Assembly: GCA_029168955.1 (NCBI GenBank)
Contig: JAPDOI010000902.1
Location: forward strand, 92,501 to 156,500
Length of the DNA: 64,000 nt
Direction of reading: 5' to 3'
From: Aplectana chamaeleonis
Lineage: Eukaryota; Nematoda; Chromadorea; Rhabditida; Cosmocercidae
Shown: positions 21,389 through 38,854 of the stretch, piece by piece
How positions within the stretch are numbered: the stretch's first letter is position 1
Layout of the letters: every line of letters starts with the position of its first letter
Position numbers and translations under genes: made by a program
The notes under the pieces: model-generated
Database searches by the model: none
Told to the model about the DNA's origin: nothing
The model's input: only the letters and a program-made list of their open reading frames with translations

Positions 21389-21862
21389 AGTGTTCACGAT
21401 AATCTTCGATTTTGAGATTAATAGCTAAATCGATTTTTTGGTCCCCGGGTGGAACAAAAATGACGAAGGAATCGAGAAAAATGCACCAGAAGGTCACGAA
21501 ATCCTTTACTCTCACCCCACCTCTTTACTCTCACAGGAACTGTTCGTTGTGACAATGAAATCATTTGTAGGCCCGTCATTCACAATTATTTGCTTGCTGT
21601 TGCTCCGTTCTTTTCTTCGGACCCTAACTAGTACTATTTTGCCCGGAATATTCTTCCATTTTCGACTGATCCCATTTTTCACTTGTGACAACCACCGTGC
21701 ACATGTTCTTACAACTGGACAACTAGTCCAGGCCAGAGATTAATGTCACTGGAATATGACGTTTTAGTGCGTTTCTCGCCGTTTCTTCGTAATTTCTGTA
21801 ACACTCGATGGCCAACGCTTTGTTTTGAGTGGGAAACTCGGGAACGAAAATCATCGTGAACA
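21389..21862. mobile_element. TTAA-type MITE, family with about 475-bp copies
   Basis: The ends are GGCAGTGTTCACGATAATC on the left and ATCATCGTGAACACTGCCTT on the right, followed by TTAA. The left TTAA is not preserved. The interior matches the reverse complement of 49680-50575, for example CTGGACAACTAGTCCAGGCC. No coding capacity. Confidence 0.7.
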
Positions 21863-21867
21863 CTGCC

Positions 21868-22290
21868 TTTAAGTTCAAGCTATGTGTATCTAGGCCTCGA
21901 GGTCAACATAAAGGTCGATCTAGTACCGGAGATGAATGGAAGGAAAATAGTAGCTTGGGGGGTGCTTTTCAAAGAATCGAGGAAGTTATGATGAAGGTGA
22001 AGAACATCTGGCTCCGTGCCCACCTGCTCAAATCCGCAGTTCTTCCAGCTTTGACCTACGCTTCGGAAACCTGGGCATTACGAAAGCAGGATAAATGTGC
22101 GGTGCCCGTCACTCAGCGCGCAATTGGGAGGACGATGCTCGGAGTGTCACGTTTCACGCAAGGGAAAGGAGTTAGAAGTTCCGCGCTACGCAGACGGTCG
22201 AAAATCAGGGACGCGGTCGAGTATGTTACGTCGTCAAAAATCAGGTGCACGCATCGCCGCGGATATGCTAAACCACCCAGATGAAATTCA
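21868..22290 (+). pseudogene. Fragment of a second RTE-like reverse transcriptase
   Basis: A SYVYLGLEV-like segment near 21876 is followed, after a frame change near 21960, by FQRIEEVMMKVKNIWLRAH, LPALTYASETWALRKQ and RTMLGVSRFTQGKG. These are the C-terminal blocks of a nematode RTE-like RT, different from the RTE family at 9107. The catalytic core is absent. It directly follows the TTAA-type MITE. Confidence 0.75.
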
Positions 22291-22779
22291 AGAGGCATAT
22301 TAAAATTTTACTGAACAACCTGCTCTTCTGTGACATGAAGTTTTCCCAATTTTTTTAGATCATGGTGCACTTCTCGTGTCTCCACGCCGTCGATTGTGCG
22401 GACCAGTTCCATTTCAGGATCATGGTTGTCGATTAATTGACACGTGAAAATCTCGCATACACATTACATGGCTCTGTTGCAGGTCATCTCCCTCGAGTGC
22501 CGCTACCGACCACCTCGTGAGGTTTCGTGGATGCTCCAGCACTCCGTCCCGCTCAATGGTTTCGGTCCAAAGTATTCCTGGATCTACTGCGCAGGAAATC
22601 CTCCTCCGTAAGTTGATCACAATGCACTGCAACAAACAATTCCATCTAGAGCCGACTTCAAGTGATTGGTAAACCCCCGAGTTGAAAGAGTTTAACCCGC
22701 ATTCTTTGCAGCTCCCTATGCCAACCACTTCCGTCTTAACATCGCTGTCAATCCTAGCTCATGAGATTATCACTGATGA

Positions 22780-28763
<5,984 letters not shown>

Positions 28764-30304
28764 GAACTCTCCCATGACATCTTGTGTCATCAGGATCATT
28801 CACAATGAACTTGCTATTATCGAATAAGATAGCATTACACACGATTTGGCAAACGGCGTCTAGGCGTGGAACACTCAACTTTTCCAAGTTTGTGCTCGTT
28901 TGACCGCGCGGACTTGAGTCAAGCTACATGGAGAAAATGATCTGAACGATGAGATTGCTTCAAATTCCTTGTACCGCCCCTCGGTCCTACCGAGGCCCAT
29001 TCATCCGGAACCTAATTCTCCATTATACCGCAGGGTTGAGGAGCGAAGCTTCCTATATGCAAGCATTCAGAAAAGAGGTTTCAGTTAGGGAAGGAAAATG
29101 AAAATTAGGAAATTGAAAAAAAAAACTTGAATCACCAATGTAAACAAAATATAGTATGGAATTTTAGGCTTGCAGCTTATTTGAGACCGGACACTCCGTT
29201 TTCTTTTCTCGAAAATTACCACAAAATCCCCTCAAGTTACCTGACTTCTGTAGATGTGATGAGCTTAAATGGCAATGTTCTACAGCTGCATCTCTTGGAC
29301 AGCTAATTATTCGAGAACAAATGGAGCAGATTTATTTCAGGGCAGACCAGTGCAGAAGTCGAGTAAGAGACAGGAAACGAAAATAGAAACCCAGAAAGGA
29401 AGGAAATCGCGCCTGCTATTTGCTGTATTACATATTATTGTTACAGTTATTCCATGTGAAACTAAGTATTGAAATACGAGTGAATATATTTGTAAAATGA
29501 TACAAGAATCCACGACTCCGAATCTTCCACAAATCGTCGAGCAGCTGCCCAGTTCATCTATATTTGCTGTCGGCAACTGCTGATGTGAATTTCTCCGGAT
29601 GTTGAAGTGCTTCTCTCGACTGATTATTCTACTTAATCTGAAAAGATAAGTTGAAATTTCGTGCCCTTAGGAGATGAGCAGAGTTGCATTGCGACGCGGC
29701 GCGACCTTGTGGTGGGCAGCCGTAGTGGCTCTATCAGCAGCACTGCAGTCCATCATTAAATTTGTTGTTCGCGCTGAAAACCAATTTTCATTTTTTAGGC
29801 TAAATTTCATGAATGAGCCCGGCACACCACACCGGTGAGCTTCGGCGCGTCAAAAACGTAGAGTAATGCGGTGAGAAGGGGTTAAAGATGAAGATCCGCC
29901 ACCAGTTCTCACCAGTCATCTACCTTTTTTCATGCATTGTTGTTGCGACAGTCAATTAACACGAAAAACAGTTACGGCACAAACTCCACATGCAGAAAAC
30001 GTTGAAAATGACATAAACGAGGCCTCCAACTGCAGAAAAAGTTCAAAAACGATTTTGGCGCGAAATTCAAATCCATATTTACAATGTGTTCCGATTGACT
30101 GTTCTTTCCAAATGAAGGTTTTTCATGGGTCAGGAATAATATACGGTTTTCTGCGCGTACGATGCCTTTGAGTGTTAGAAGATAGGGATTTCTTTTTGTA
30201 CTCTCAATTTTATCGGAAATTCGGGTAAGACTATGGTACCAATAAGCTCTGAGACACGTTAATGATCACAAAAGAAAAAAAGAAGGAAAATCTCCATTAC
30301 ATAT
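28764..30304. other. No supported gene
   Basis: Short frames only. A TTAA-type terminal sequence (GCGCGTACGATGCCTTT) occurs near 30153-30169 without a clear partner, probably a truncated element of the 19329 type. Confidence 0.35.
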
Positions 30305-30491
30305 AGTTACGTCCGTAGCTTGTTTCCTAAAAAAACATTTAAATTTAAACCGCGGCTGGCGTGGCGGTTTAAATCTCATCAGCGGCTGGCTAGTAATTAC
30401 CAGCCAGCCGCTGGCGAGATGTAAATCGCTGCGCCAGCCGCGGTTTGAATTTAAATGTTTTTTCTTGAAAAAACAAGCCACGGACCTAACC
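30305..30491. mobile_element. About 187-bp palindromic MITE
   Basis: Arms of about 90 bp: GTCCGTAGCTTGTTTCC, ACATTTAAATTTAAACCGCG and GCGGCTGGC on the left, reverse-complemented on the right (CCGCGGTTTGAATTTAAATG, AAACAAGCCACGGACC). A half copy is at 55600-55711. Confidence 0.85.
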
Positions 30492-30570
30492 TTATGTACA
30501 CAGGCCACAGTAAAAAAAACGCCAGTTCAGAACATTTCTATCCTTGCTTTTATCTCTTCGGTCTTCTGGA

Positions 30571-31239
30571 GGGGGTGTGTATACAAGTCTGTTGGTACCT
30601 GCTCGTTGGTGCCCCTGCTTCTATAGAACCCAGCAGACGTTTGAGTGTACACAGGGAACGTTCGAGCGATATAGCGTGCACAACTATATCGCGAAAGTAT
30701 CCCGCGCATTGCATCAAGGTGTCGCCGTCCGGCACACCAAGGCCTCTGGTCCATAACACCTTAGGATCCGTACCTAGGGAGTTCATGGAGTCTTTGGTCA
30801 CAAGCCACAGTTTCGCCACCCTGGACTGTCGATCGCTGTCGAGTGATATCCAAAAAACTGCGATATCCAGACTTCTGAGCTATTTCCATCCACTGTTTGC
30901 TGCTTTGCAGAAAACTCGCTTCAAGGATAGACCCGTCATCAACGTGGTAAAGTACGTCATCTACTGTGGTGACGCTGACGATAGGAGAGTGGGAGGCTGT
31001 GCAATAGCTGCCAGGAAGGATTTCAATGGTATAGTCAAGGAGTTCGGCTCAACGTCGTGCCGGAATGCATTCGTACGACTGCGAGATCACAGAGGATTCA
31101 ATCTGTGAATAGTGAGTGCTCATGCGCCCACTGAAACCGCCGAAGACAATTCGAAGGATGCGTTTTATGAGGAACTAAATACGTTGCTGGCCAGAATACC
31201 TTGTCAACATACTGTTGTCGTGGGGATTGACGCAAATGC
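30571..31239 (+). pseudogene. RTE LINE 5' fragment (endonuclease), second copy
   Basis: It matches 9107-9773 from the 5' end (GGGGGTGTGTATACAAGTC) through the endonuclease block VGGCAIAARKDFNGIVKEFG and ends abruptly at GGATTGACGCAAATGC. A Trp codon of copy 1 is TGA here (near 31106), so this frame is also broken. The 3' truncation suggests a later deletion or insertion, since LINE copies are usually truncated at the 5' end. The AT-rich sequence 31240-31365 after it is full of CGAATAATC-type words. Confidence 0.85.
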
Positions 31240-31365
31240 CGCTGGTATACAAATAAGTCGAATAATTGACTTTTCCGAATAGTCGAACAATCCGAATATT
31301 TGACCTAATATTTGGCCGAATATGTATTTGCTTTTCGATTATTCGTTGACATACCGTACCGATCA

Positions 31366-32205
31366 CCTGATAGAGGGGCTATGCCGTAACCAAGTATTGG
31401 CGCATTGACTTTGCCGACAACAGCGCCCGACAGCGGCTACCAGCGATATCCAGCAGTCAACAGCGATGGCGCACGTACCCGAAGCCAATGGACGCCTCCT
31501 TACAATCAGGAAGGGACACAAGGTCCCCCACAGACTTGATCGAAGAATCGACTGATTCCACGGCAGAAAAACGGACCGCGACTGCATTGGCCCTACTTGT
31601 GTGCGCTCGAGGAACACCAGATTGCGGACGCAAGCAGACGGTCGCAGACGATCTCATTGGTAGGATTTTCTGCACCCGTGTGTCACTATTTCGGTGCGTA
31701 TAGACCTGGTGGGACTCAGTTGATCGACCAGCTCTGAGGCTCCATCCATACGTGGCGGGAACGCGCGCTCTCGCTGTTCCGCGCTCCTCAACGCTCCCTA
31801 GCACTGATAGGTGCCCGGTGCTCAGAGAGGGACAAGCAAACACATAATGCCTCGTGTTGATTCGATCGATCACGGTTGACCTGGTGATCAATCAATCAAG
31901 TCGAAACCTTGGCTGCTCGTTTGTCACGGTTTGTGACAGCCTTGTCCAAACTATGATACATGAGGGCATTAGTTTTGAAGTAGGCTCGAGGCTTAATGCT
32001 CTAGGGACAGAGTAATGAGCTTGAGCCTTGCTGATTCTTTCCCGGAGTTAGCGTGAGCTAGCGGCAGCGAGCGAGAGCGGGCGTAAGCGCGCGATAGCGA
32101 GCGTAAGCGCACGTCAGCGGCTAGCAAGTCGTGTGTTAATGACGACAATCGATTTTGCGTAATCGCACGCTCTCGCAACGTATGGACACTGCCTGACGGG
32201 GCCTA
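31366..32205 (-). repeat. Dispersed repeats, including copy B
   Basis: 31740-31830 is the inverted partner of 20860-20985. 31860-32205 is the reverse complement of 14855-15480 without the 288-bp MITE. 31366-31740 has open frames on both strands but no recognised domain. Confidence 0.6.
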
Positions 32206-32259
32206 ATGCATCTCCAAGGTTGTGAAAGCTACATTTTAGCGCCTCGCGGCGGTCGTCGA

Positions 32260-32342
32260 TCAGTAAGAGCGACATCGGCACTCCTCCAATATATTAGATA
32301 TGGCCGCTTTGAGCTTGTTGGCCAAGGTGTGCAGTACATCTG
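32260..32342 (-). CDS. Possible terminal exon of an unknown gene
   Basis: On the minus strand a CAATTCAG acceptor near 32343 is followed by an open frame including LANKLKAAISNILEECRC and a stop at 32260. Composition looks coding, but no upstream exon could be tied to it. 32343-33380 shows no other recognised gene. Confidence 0.3.
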
Positions 32343-33389
32343 AATTGTTTGGTAAGAAAACGAGTTGCTGCTGGAGGGGGGGATGGAAAGAAAAGCATTC
32401 TTTGCACTTCATGGATTCTCTGTTACCACAGTCACCGCTAAATCGTTTCGCCTCTCTGCGAATCTCGTTTTCCTTCCTCTCGGAAAAGAACCCATTCAAG
32501 GAGTGATCAGTGGTCATTTGAACCTGAAAATCCTGACGCTTTCGCTAGCTTCATGGCTTTGTGAAGAGAAAATCCTGGGATCTCCGAGCAATGAGGACCA
32601 TCAGTGTGCATAAATTTGTGCATAATCTAACTCCAAAAAGTTCCCCATTCTCCATCTGAGAAATTCTTCCTAATCCCAAAATGAGGACAAGAAGACCGCC
32701 TTGATATCGTTGCCAGCATTATTGAATCTGCCAAAGTATCGCGTAAACAAGAAGCTCGTTACTGCTGGCCATAGAGCTGTGTCAGTTAGAAACGATTAAG
32801 CGGTTGCCAGCCACTTGACAAAGTCGGCGAATTGTTTCATGCCGCACCCAATCAAAACCGCTCCTATGTACCACTACTGACACCCAGATTGTGCGCAGTC
32901 AATTCTTACGTGTCTACTCTGCTTTCTGCAGAGTCAAAAACTGCGTTATCGCAGTGAAATGTATCTCAATTTGCAACACTTTTGAGCAGGTAGGCGCAAG
33001 GCAAGCAGAAGTAGAGGGTTATAGCGAAGGGGCCTCAGAAGACTCTCAATTTTCGGATCAAAAATTTGAAAATCTCCAGAAAAAAAAACATCCCAAAATC
33101 CACCCACGCCTATTTTGTGTGGTTACTGTAACACAATTTGTAACGTCGAAACTGGATTCGATTTTTTTTTAAATTAAGTTATTTTTTTCATAATTTATTT
33201 TCCAAAATTGTTCAGAAATACACTTTTATGAGCATGTTCGGTTTTTCGGATCTCTTGTGCCAGAGAGCATTCAGCTAAGAATCGTTTGAACCTGCCAAGG
33301 TGCTTCTGTTTCTTATGTCGGATGATCAGTTGAGAGACTCCGTTTTTTGGACCACTTACTCTGAGAATTTTCTCTGCGACTCCTTCGCC

Positions 33390-33481
33390 TCGCCGCCAGC
33401 CGGAGGAGTCGCGGTTGAGTCGCGGGTGGGATGCGGGGCAGTCGCGGAGGAGATGCGGGGAGAACGCGGGAGAGACGCGGG
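33390..33481. repeat. GAGTCGCGG-type simple array, left of the LTR element
   Basis: Degenerate 9-12 bp repeats (GAGTCGCGG, GATGCGGGG, GAACGCGGG). Similar arrays are at 43411-43490 and 44345-44510. The LTR retrotransposon is inserted in it, splitting a once continuous array. Confidence 0.75.
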
Positions 33482-35936
33482 TGAGATAATAATAGGAAAA
33501 TAAAGAGAAACTCACCATTTTATTCGTGCAGCAGGAAGCAGAATTTAACAGGGTAGCAGCCTGGCGGTGGACGTTGAGTGGCCGGATTGATTGATTAAAG
33601 GGCGAGGCGAGTATGATTGGAGCACGGAAGGTGACCGTAATCGAAACGGCGGGAATCAATTGTCAACGGGTGTAGGACGTTTAGGCCGATGGCTAGAGCG
33701 GAGAGACAAGACTCCGCGGCAAAGTCAGGCGCGGCAGTTCGTCCGTCAAGCCCAATCCTTAGCTATGCTTGTTCCGGCGCGCATTTTGGCATTTTACAAA
33801 TAGAATTCGTTGGTTGATGTTTTTTGCTTGGTTATGGAAACACTAGACGATGCTTCGTTTTTTTCCAACGCTTCTCGAGATGCCTATGTATGAGTGTATA
33901 GAAAATTTAAATAGGGTAGAATAAGCTTTGTAGTAAACGAAAGTAAACGAAGGGAAAAACATACTGAATGATGCTGAGTAATGAGCAGAATCGACAAATA
34001 ATTATAATTTTTTTCTTCAAAGCAGGTTGTAAAAACTATTGTGGTTATCCTGGTCCTTCCAAGCTTTATAAGCAATTTTATTGAGAGACATAGGGCGTCT
34101 ACAGATGTTGAACAAAAAATCAACTTTTAGAAGGGCACTTCGCTAGACATAAAACGCCAATAACTAAAGTTAGTGCATATTTTGTATTGAAGCCGTATGC
34201 CTCAAATTATGGTGCTGCGGTAGGTCAACGCGAGCGCGGAAAAATTGAGTGATGGGAAAACTGTACGAGCCCTGCCGAAAATATTCCAAAACACGAGAGT
34301 TCAGAAAGGCACTTCAAAACTTACAGCACCAAGTCAATTTCAAGAACGGTTGGAAACGACCAAGTTTGGAATGCTTTTTTCGTTCCGGAGGGCGATTGTT
34401 AAAGGCAGTGGTCGCGCTCAAATATGCTCGTATTCTTTTCCTCTCTAAACCCTTTTCTGGGTATAGAGTAGTAGAACTCACAGGAAAAAATCGCGAAAAA
34501 AACGCTGTTCTGGGCCGAATTCGAAGCCTGAACTTTCTTGTCTTTTGATGGTGGACGAGTCCACCCCACATCATCGGTATCGATGATCTCTAATATCGAG
34601 AACATCAGATGGCTTGAACTTGAATTTCAATCAATGAACTTCCGGATTTATGTACACATCTAGTCAAAAACATCGACTGAAGTGCTTGCTTTCATTGTTC
34701 AACTGTTTTATTAGGTAAATTTGCATTTATTTCTTCCTCTGAGTGTCGATGATTCTTGATTGCTTGGCATGAGACTGTGATCTTTCTGTGCACGTGTGCA
34801 CGAACTGGAATTTTAGGGTCTTAATAACTCTAATTCTAGCCCGTTTTTCACTGCGCTACCTTTATAGTTTTTGAGCTGTTTTATATCTAAGCTGATTTCT
34901 GTAGTTTTTTCGATAACGTTTTTCATCGTGACCACTGCCTTTAATGAGAGGGGCGATTGTTAATGAGAAGATATACATCTTCACCTCATGCAAAAACTAG
35001 AGGAATAATTGCACGGTCGAGGTGGTACTGCTTTGCCAAACGGCGCAATCAATGAAATCCCTATCGTTTTCCTATTATTTAATGCTTTCCATGTAGGTTG
35101 TTGGCGACAAGTTCTTAAGTGACCCAAGCTTGCTGAAAATTGATACACCCTACATTCCTCACTTGCTTTAAGACCGCGAAGTACTTACGGGACTCTCAAA
35201 ATAGTAAATCAGTCTATTTCAATGAGAAAAGGATGTTTAATTGGCACACCAACGAAGTAAAGGGATAGCTCTCCGGACGAGCTCGCCGCTTCCCCTGTCC
35301 TCTGCGTCTCTGCCTAGTTCCTGCCCCGACCGGCCTAAACGTCCGCCACCCATTGTCAACGAGGCCCAAATTCGTCAAGCGGAGGCAGTATTCGCTTCTG
35401 TCTTCGCTCCGGATCGGCCGTTTTCCTGTTTCCTGTGTTTACGGGGATTCGCACGCTCTGCACGCCTTTGTGTCATTGCGTTCGTTGCGGGATTCGATTC
35501 CATTCTGGTTCTGGATCGTCCGTTTTCCCTGTTTCCTGGGATCTCTGGAATTCGGAACGCTTTGCCCACTCCTGTGTCAATGCATTGGTTGCAGTGCTCG
35601 TCTGTTATCGCCGCTCGTATTAGTTTGTGCGTCCAGAAGTGGGTTTTGCGGATTACTGCTGAGGGTTTTGGGGATAAGATCGTCTAGAAGGCCAAGGAAC
35701 GTTCACCGCTGGGTTGTACTAAGGATCTTAATAAAGAAGAAGTCTCTCCTATTGTAAATTTATGAGAATTTCATCACCAGATCGACAGTAATAGTTGTTT
35801 TGTCGTGTTTTGTAATAAAATTGTTCTTCAATGTGCTGCTGTTTCTTTACCATTGGGGTTCACAACCCGGTATTTTTGGATTTTTGTGTCACGTGTATTG
35901 CATTTGTGTGCATTTCGAAACCACAATCACTTAACT
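33482..35936 (+). mobile_element. 5' LTR of a gypsy-like retrotransposon
   Basis: It begins TGAGATAATAATAGG and ends CACTTAACT, followed by TGGGAGCCAAGCCGG, a plausible primer-binding site. 33482-33587 and 35546-35936 match the 3' LTR. The stretch between, about 1.96 kb, is absent from the 3' LTR. It contains a TTAA-flanked element (34399-34944), about 100-bp tandem units (GATCGGCCGTTTTCC and GATCGTCCGTTTTCC) and sequence I cannot classify. The 5-bp flank GCGGG (33477-33481) is repeated after the 3' LTR. Confidence 0.75.
34399..34944. mobile_element. TTAA-flanked MITE within the 5' LTR region
   Basis: The left end is TTAAAGGCAGTGGTCGCGCT and the right end ATCGTGACCACTGCCTTTAA, with TTAA at both borders. 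The outside motif GGGCGATTGTTAA occurs just left of the element and again at 34951-34963, so the flank is partly duplicated. Confidence 0.8.
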
Positions 35937-37405
35937 TGGGAGCCAAGCCGGTGACTCAATTCCTTCAAAAAGGGTTAGCACAGTAGAGCACGATTTTTTT
36001 CTCTCTGGTGTTTCCCTCTCATCCTCGATCAATTTTTTTTTCGGCATTCGGCCTAGTTTGGTGTTGAGCATTTTTTTCCTTGTGACTTGTAGAATCGCGG
36101 GCATTTCGGTGCTTGCGGTTGTGCAAGGACAGCGAACAAGTAGCGTAAAGCTGTCGTTTCTTTCTTTCGCGGTGGTTCAGAAAGTGATTCCTCCAAAGTA
36201 TTTTTTTGTAAATCAGGGAGAAACCTCTGCCCAAATTTTTTTGACATAAAAAATTTCGAAGGCATTTTCTGAACCATGTCAACAACACCAAGCTGCGTGG
36301 AAGCCAGCGTCGTGAATGATGTTTAGGAGGTTACAACTCAAGCATTTTCACATGAAGGAGGTGGAAGAGCCAGCGACCAAAGCCGAGCTAGAACTGGAGT
36401 TTCAGAGGCTGTGTGGAGGCGAAGAAGCCCCCTGTACCGTGCAGGTATGTGAAACTCACGAGAGTTGTAAAAGAAATGCAAGTGCGGATTATGGCTGAGG
36501 TAGCCAGCTGTATGCGCACGAACAACCCCGCGCGTGTGGCGATTGAGGAGGTTGGACGCATTGAGACTCGCAAAACGCTAGAGGTAGTGCATTGCTTGGG
36601 AGTTTTGACTTAGGAAGGCGCAGTCCTCGCGAAATGGACAGAGGCGTTGCTCGACAGTCTGGACTGTGAGAATAGGAGTGACTTTGTGGAGAAACTCGTA
36701 GAGTTGATCCAGCTCAAGGACACTCTGAGAGAACTCATAGGTGACAGTAGGTTGTCCGTCAAGAAAATACCAGGAGTATTTATGGAAACCTTTCAGATGC
36801 GAGATCCCGATCAAGAGAAGCTGGACGAACAGCAGGAAGAGCTCGAGGAGTTAAAGGCAGTGTTCACGATAAAAAATGTGTTTCAGTTCCCACTAGGAAT
36901 GGGTAGTGGAGGGGCATACTGTATCGCTGACGTTGAAAGAACGCATGGAAACAAGCCAGGAAAAACTTCAAAGGGGCCCAAAGTTCCCACTTCGAGCGCA
37001 AGGCAAACCCCGAAAGCGCATCACACGCCCACCTACGTGAACAAATGAATGCTCAAAATTGTCAGATGAGCGATGATTTCCAATCATCAGCCCCGTTCTT
37101 CCCTTCATTCTCAGCTTCTCTCTTCACTCAGGTCAGCTCGCATAGATCGGCTGCAAAAGACGGAAGTTACAAGCCTCGGACAACTCGTCCACCATCTTCC
37201 TTAGCTCAAACTTTGAGGGACCATAACTCCGTTCCCAAAAGGTCTCGAACGACTCCAGAGACATCATTAGAATCAGCATGGGGCGCTCTTCAAGATACGT
37301 GGAAAAACAGAAAAACTATTTTAATCTTGAACACTGCCTTTAAGAGCCTGGCGCCGTCAGCGCGAGCGAGAGGACCTGGCGCGTGGAAAAGCAGCCCGTC
37401 GTCCA
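35937..37405 (+). pseudogene. Leader and N-terminal gag region, frameshifted
   Basis: Overlapping frames at 36316-36498, 36413-36613 and 36647-36850 give charged sequence such as KAELELEFQRLCG and EKLDEQQEELEEL, probably the beginning of gag with several frame breaks. A TTAA-flanked MITE (36851-37343) interrupts the last frame. The frame on both sides is in register if one TTAA is counted, and it leads into the main gag frame at 37406. Confidence 0.6.
36851..37343. mobile_element. TTAA-flanked MITE inside gag, 493 bp
   Basis: Ends TTAAAGGCAGTGTTCACGAT and TTGAACACTGCCTTTAA. It is a copy of the element at 23667-24158. The gag frame (GAG GAG TTA A) resumes in the same phase after the right TTAA (TTA AGA), which proves TTAA as target site and shows that the MITE inserted into an open gag frame. 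Confidence 0.9.
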
Positions 37406-38542
37406 GTGGTCGAACCTGATGAGCCACCGAGAGCAGCACAAGGTGGGTCTCAGAGGCGGAGAAAGGGATTATATGCTCTGGCAGTGTTGAGTTCAGAAGT
37501 GTCGCGGCGGTATAATGATCCAATCTTTCAGACTAGTTCCGCTGGATCGGTGAGCGGGAGGGGATCGATGTTGCGATCGCCCATGGTCAGCCCAGCACGT
37601 CGCGGACACCAGAGGAGGATAACCGGTCTATCGGAAGTTCTTTATGACCTTGGCGGGAGTGAGCCTGAGGGTAGCATCGTAAGCGCGGATAGTGGCCGTA
37701 ACCCAGTAGAGGGTGGGCACATGACGCAGTACCTGAAATACATCGCGCTACCCGGGGTGCAGCCTTATTCTGGTAGGGATGCCGCGTACAATTTCCGGAA
37801 TTTCATAGAAGCATTCAAGCTCAAATACCCGGCTGGTAGTTGGACAGATGCGGAACTGTGCGCATTGTTGCGAACTAAGCTGACGGGTAGGGCCAAGAAC
37901 CAGTATGAAGCATTACCCAGACATTCACATAGTGGGGGCTTTACGGTACTAGTAGAGACGCTGAAACGTGAGAGTAAAGCTGAGTCGCGCAACGAGAGGT
38001 TAGTTGCGCTAGGTGAACTCAAACTATTGAGGAAGCGTGATGGACAGTCAGTCGCGGATTTCTGTGTGGAATTGGAGCGTCTGACCCGTCGTGCGTATCC
38101 GGGGTTGGACGAGCAAGTGCTGGCTACAGAAAGAGCGCACCTGCTGTGCCAACAGCTAGCTCATTGGAGAGATTCTTATCACCTTATTGAGGCGTTGGAA
38201 GAAGGAGATGAAGCGTACAGTAAGCTGAAAGAAACTGCCAAGCGAATTGAGCGAAGGAACTTAACGCTGAGAAATACCCTAGATGAAGAAGCTACCAGTA
38301 GTTACAATAAACGAGTGAGCGAGGTTGGCAAGAGCAACCAACCTCGGCGGGCGGAAAGTGACCCAACTGAACCGGCCACCCAGAAGGAGAGTAAGCCGGA
38401 AAGTACCCGAAAAAAGGAATTGACATGCTTCAAGTACCAGGGTACGGGCCACTTTGTTAGGGATTGTCGGGAAACAAATTCACCGCCTAGAACCTCGTTG
38501 TCTGCGCGCCTTGCCGTCACGTGTCGATCGGCAGGTGGTTAA
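37406..38542 (+). CDS. Retrotransposon gag (capsid and zinc knuckle)
   Basis: The frame encodes a gypsy-type gag protein that would form virus-like particles and bind element RNA. The capsid-like part has YSGRDAAYNFRNFIEAFKLK, ALLRTKLTGRAKNQYEAL and RDGQSVADFCVELERLTR, as expected for retrotransposon gag. A first, imperfect zinc knuckle is CFKYQGTGHFVRDC, in which the second Cys is Tyr. After a frame change near 38540 a second knuckle follows, CFTCQKPGHRARDV (near 38570), with its last Cys lost. So the two nucleic-acid-binding knuckles are degraded while the capsid part is open throughout. The real start lies further upstream, across the inserted MITE. Confidence 0.82.
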   Translation: MVEPDEPPRAAQGGSQRRRKGLYALAVLSSEVSRRYNDPIFQTSSAGSVSGRGSMLRSPMVSPARRGHQRRITGLSEVLYDLGGSEPEGSIVSADSGRNPVEGGHMTQYLKYIALPGVQPYSGRDAAYNFRNFIEAFKLKYPAGSWTDAELCALLRTKLTGRAKNQYEALPRHSHSGGFTVLVETLKRESKAESRNERLVALGELKLLRKRDGQSVADFCVELERLTRRAYPGLDEQVLATERAHLLCQQLAHWRDSYHLIEALEEGDEAYSKLKETAKRIERRNLTLRNTLDEEATSSYNKRVSEVGKSNQPRRAESDPTEPATQKESKPESTRKKELTCFKYQGTGHFVRDCRETNSPPRTSLSARLAVTCRSAGG

Positions 38543-38854
38543 GTTACCGCAACGCAGTCGGGAGAGATTTTGTGCTTTACCTGCCAAAAGCCGGGACATC
38601 GAGCAAGAGACGTACTAAACCGAAGGTGGAGCCTATGTCAAAGTGCAGCCAGGAGGCCGGATCACTTTCTGCACGCTCGATGGCAGCAGTCTGCCGCTCA
38701 AACGATCAGTCTCAAAGAAATGGACCGGTGCAGACATGGAAGGTTGTGTGGATACCAGTCAAAGAGGCCGGAGCGCAAGCATCGATGGTGGTTGCCAAGA
38801 TGCATGTGATCAAGGCGAAGGGAGAGGTGGTCATTTGAACCAACCTACTCCCTT

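Noticed and set aside
33195..33659. 154-codon minus frame
   Set aside because: It overlaps the GAGTCGCGG array and the start of the 5' LTR; chance frame in G-rich repeats.
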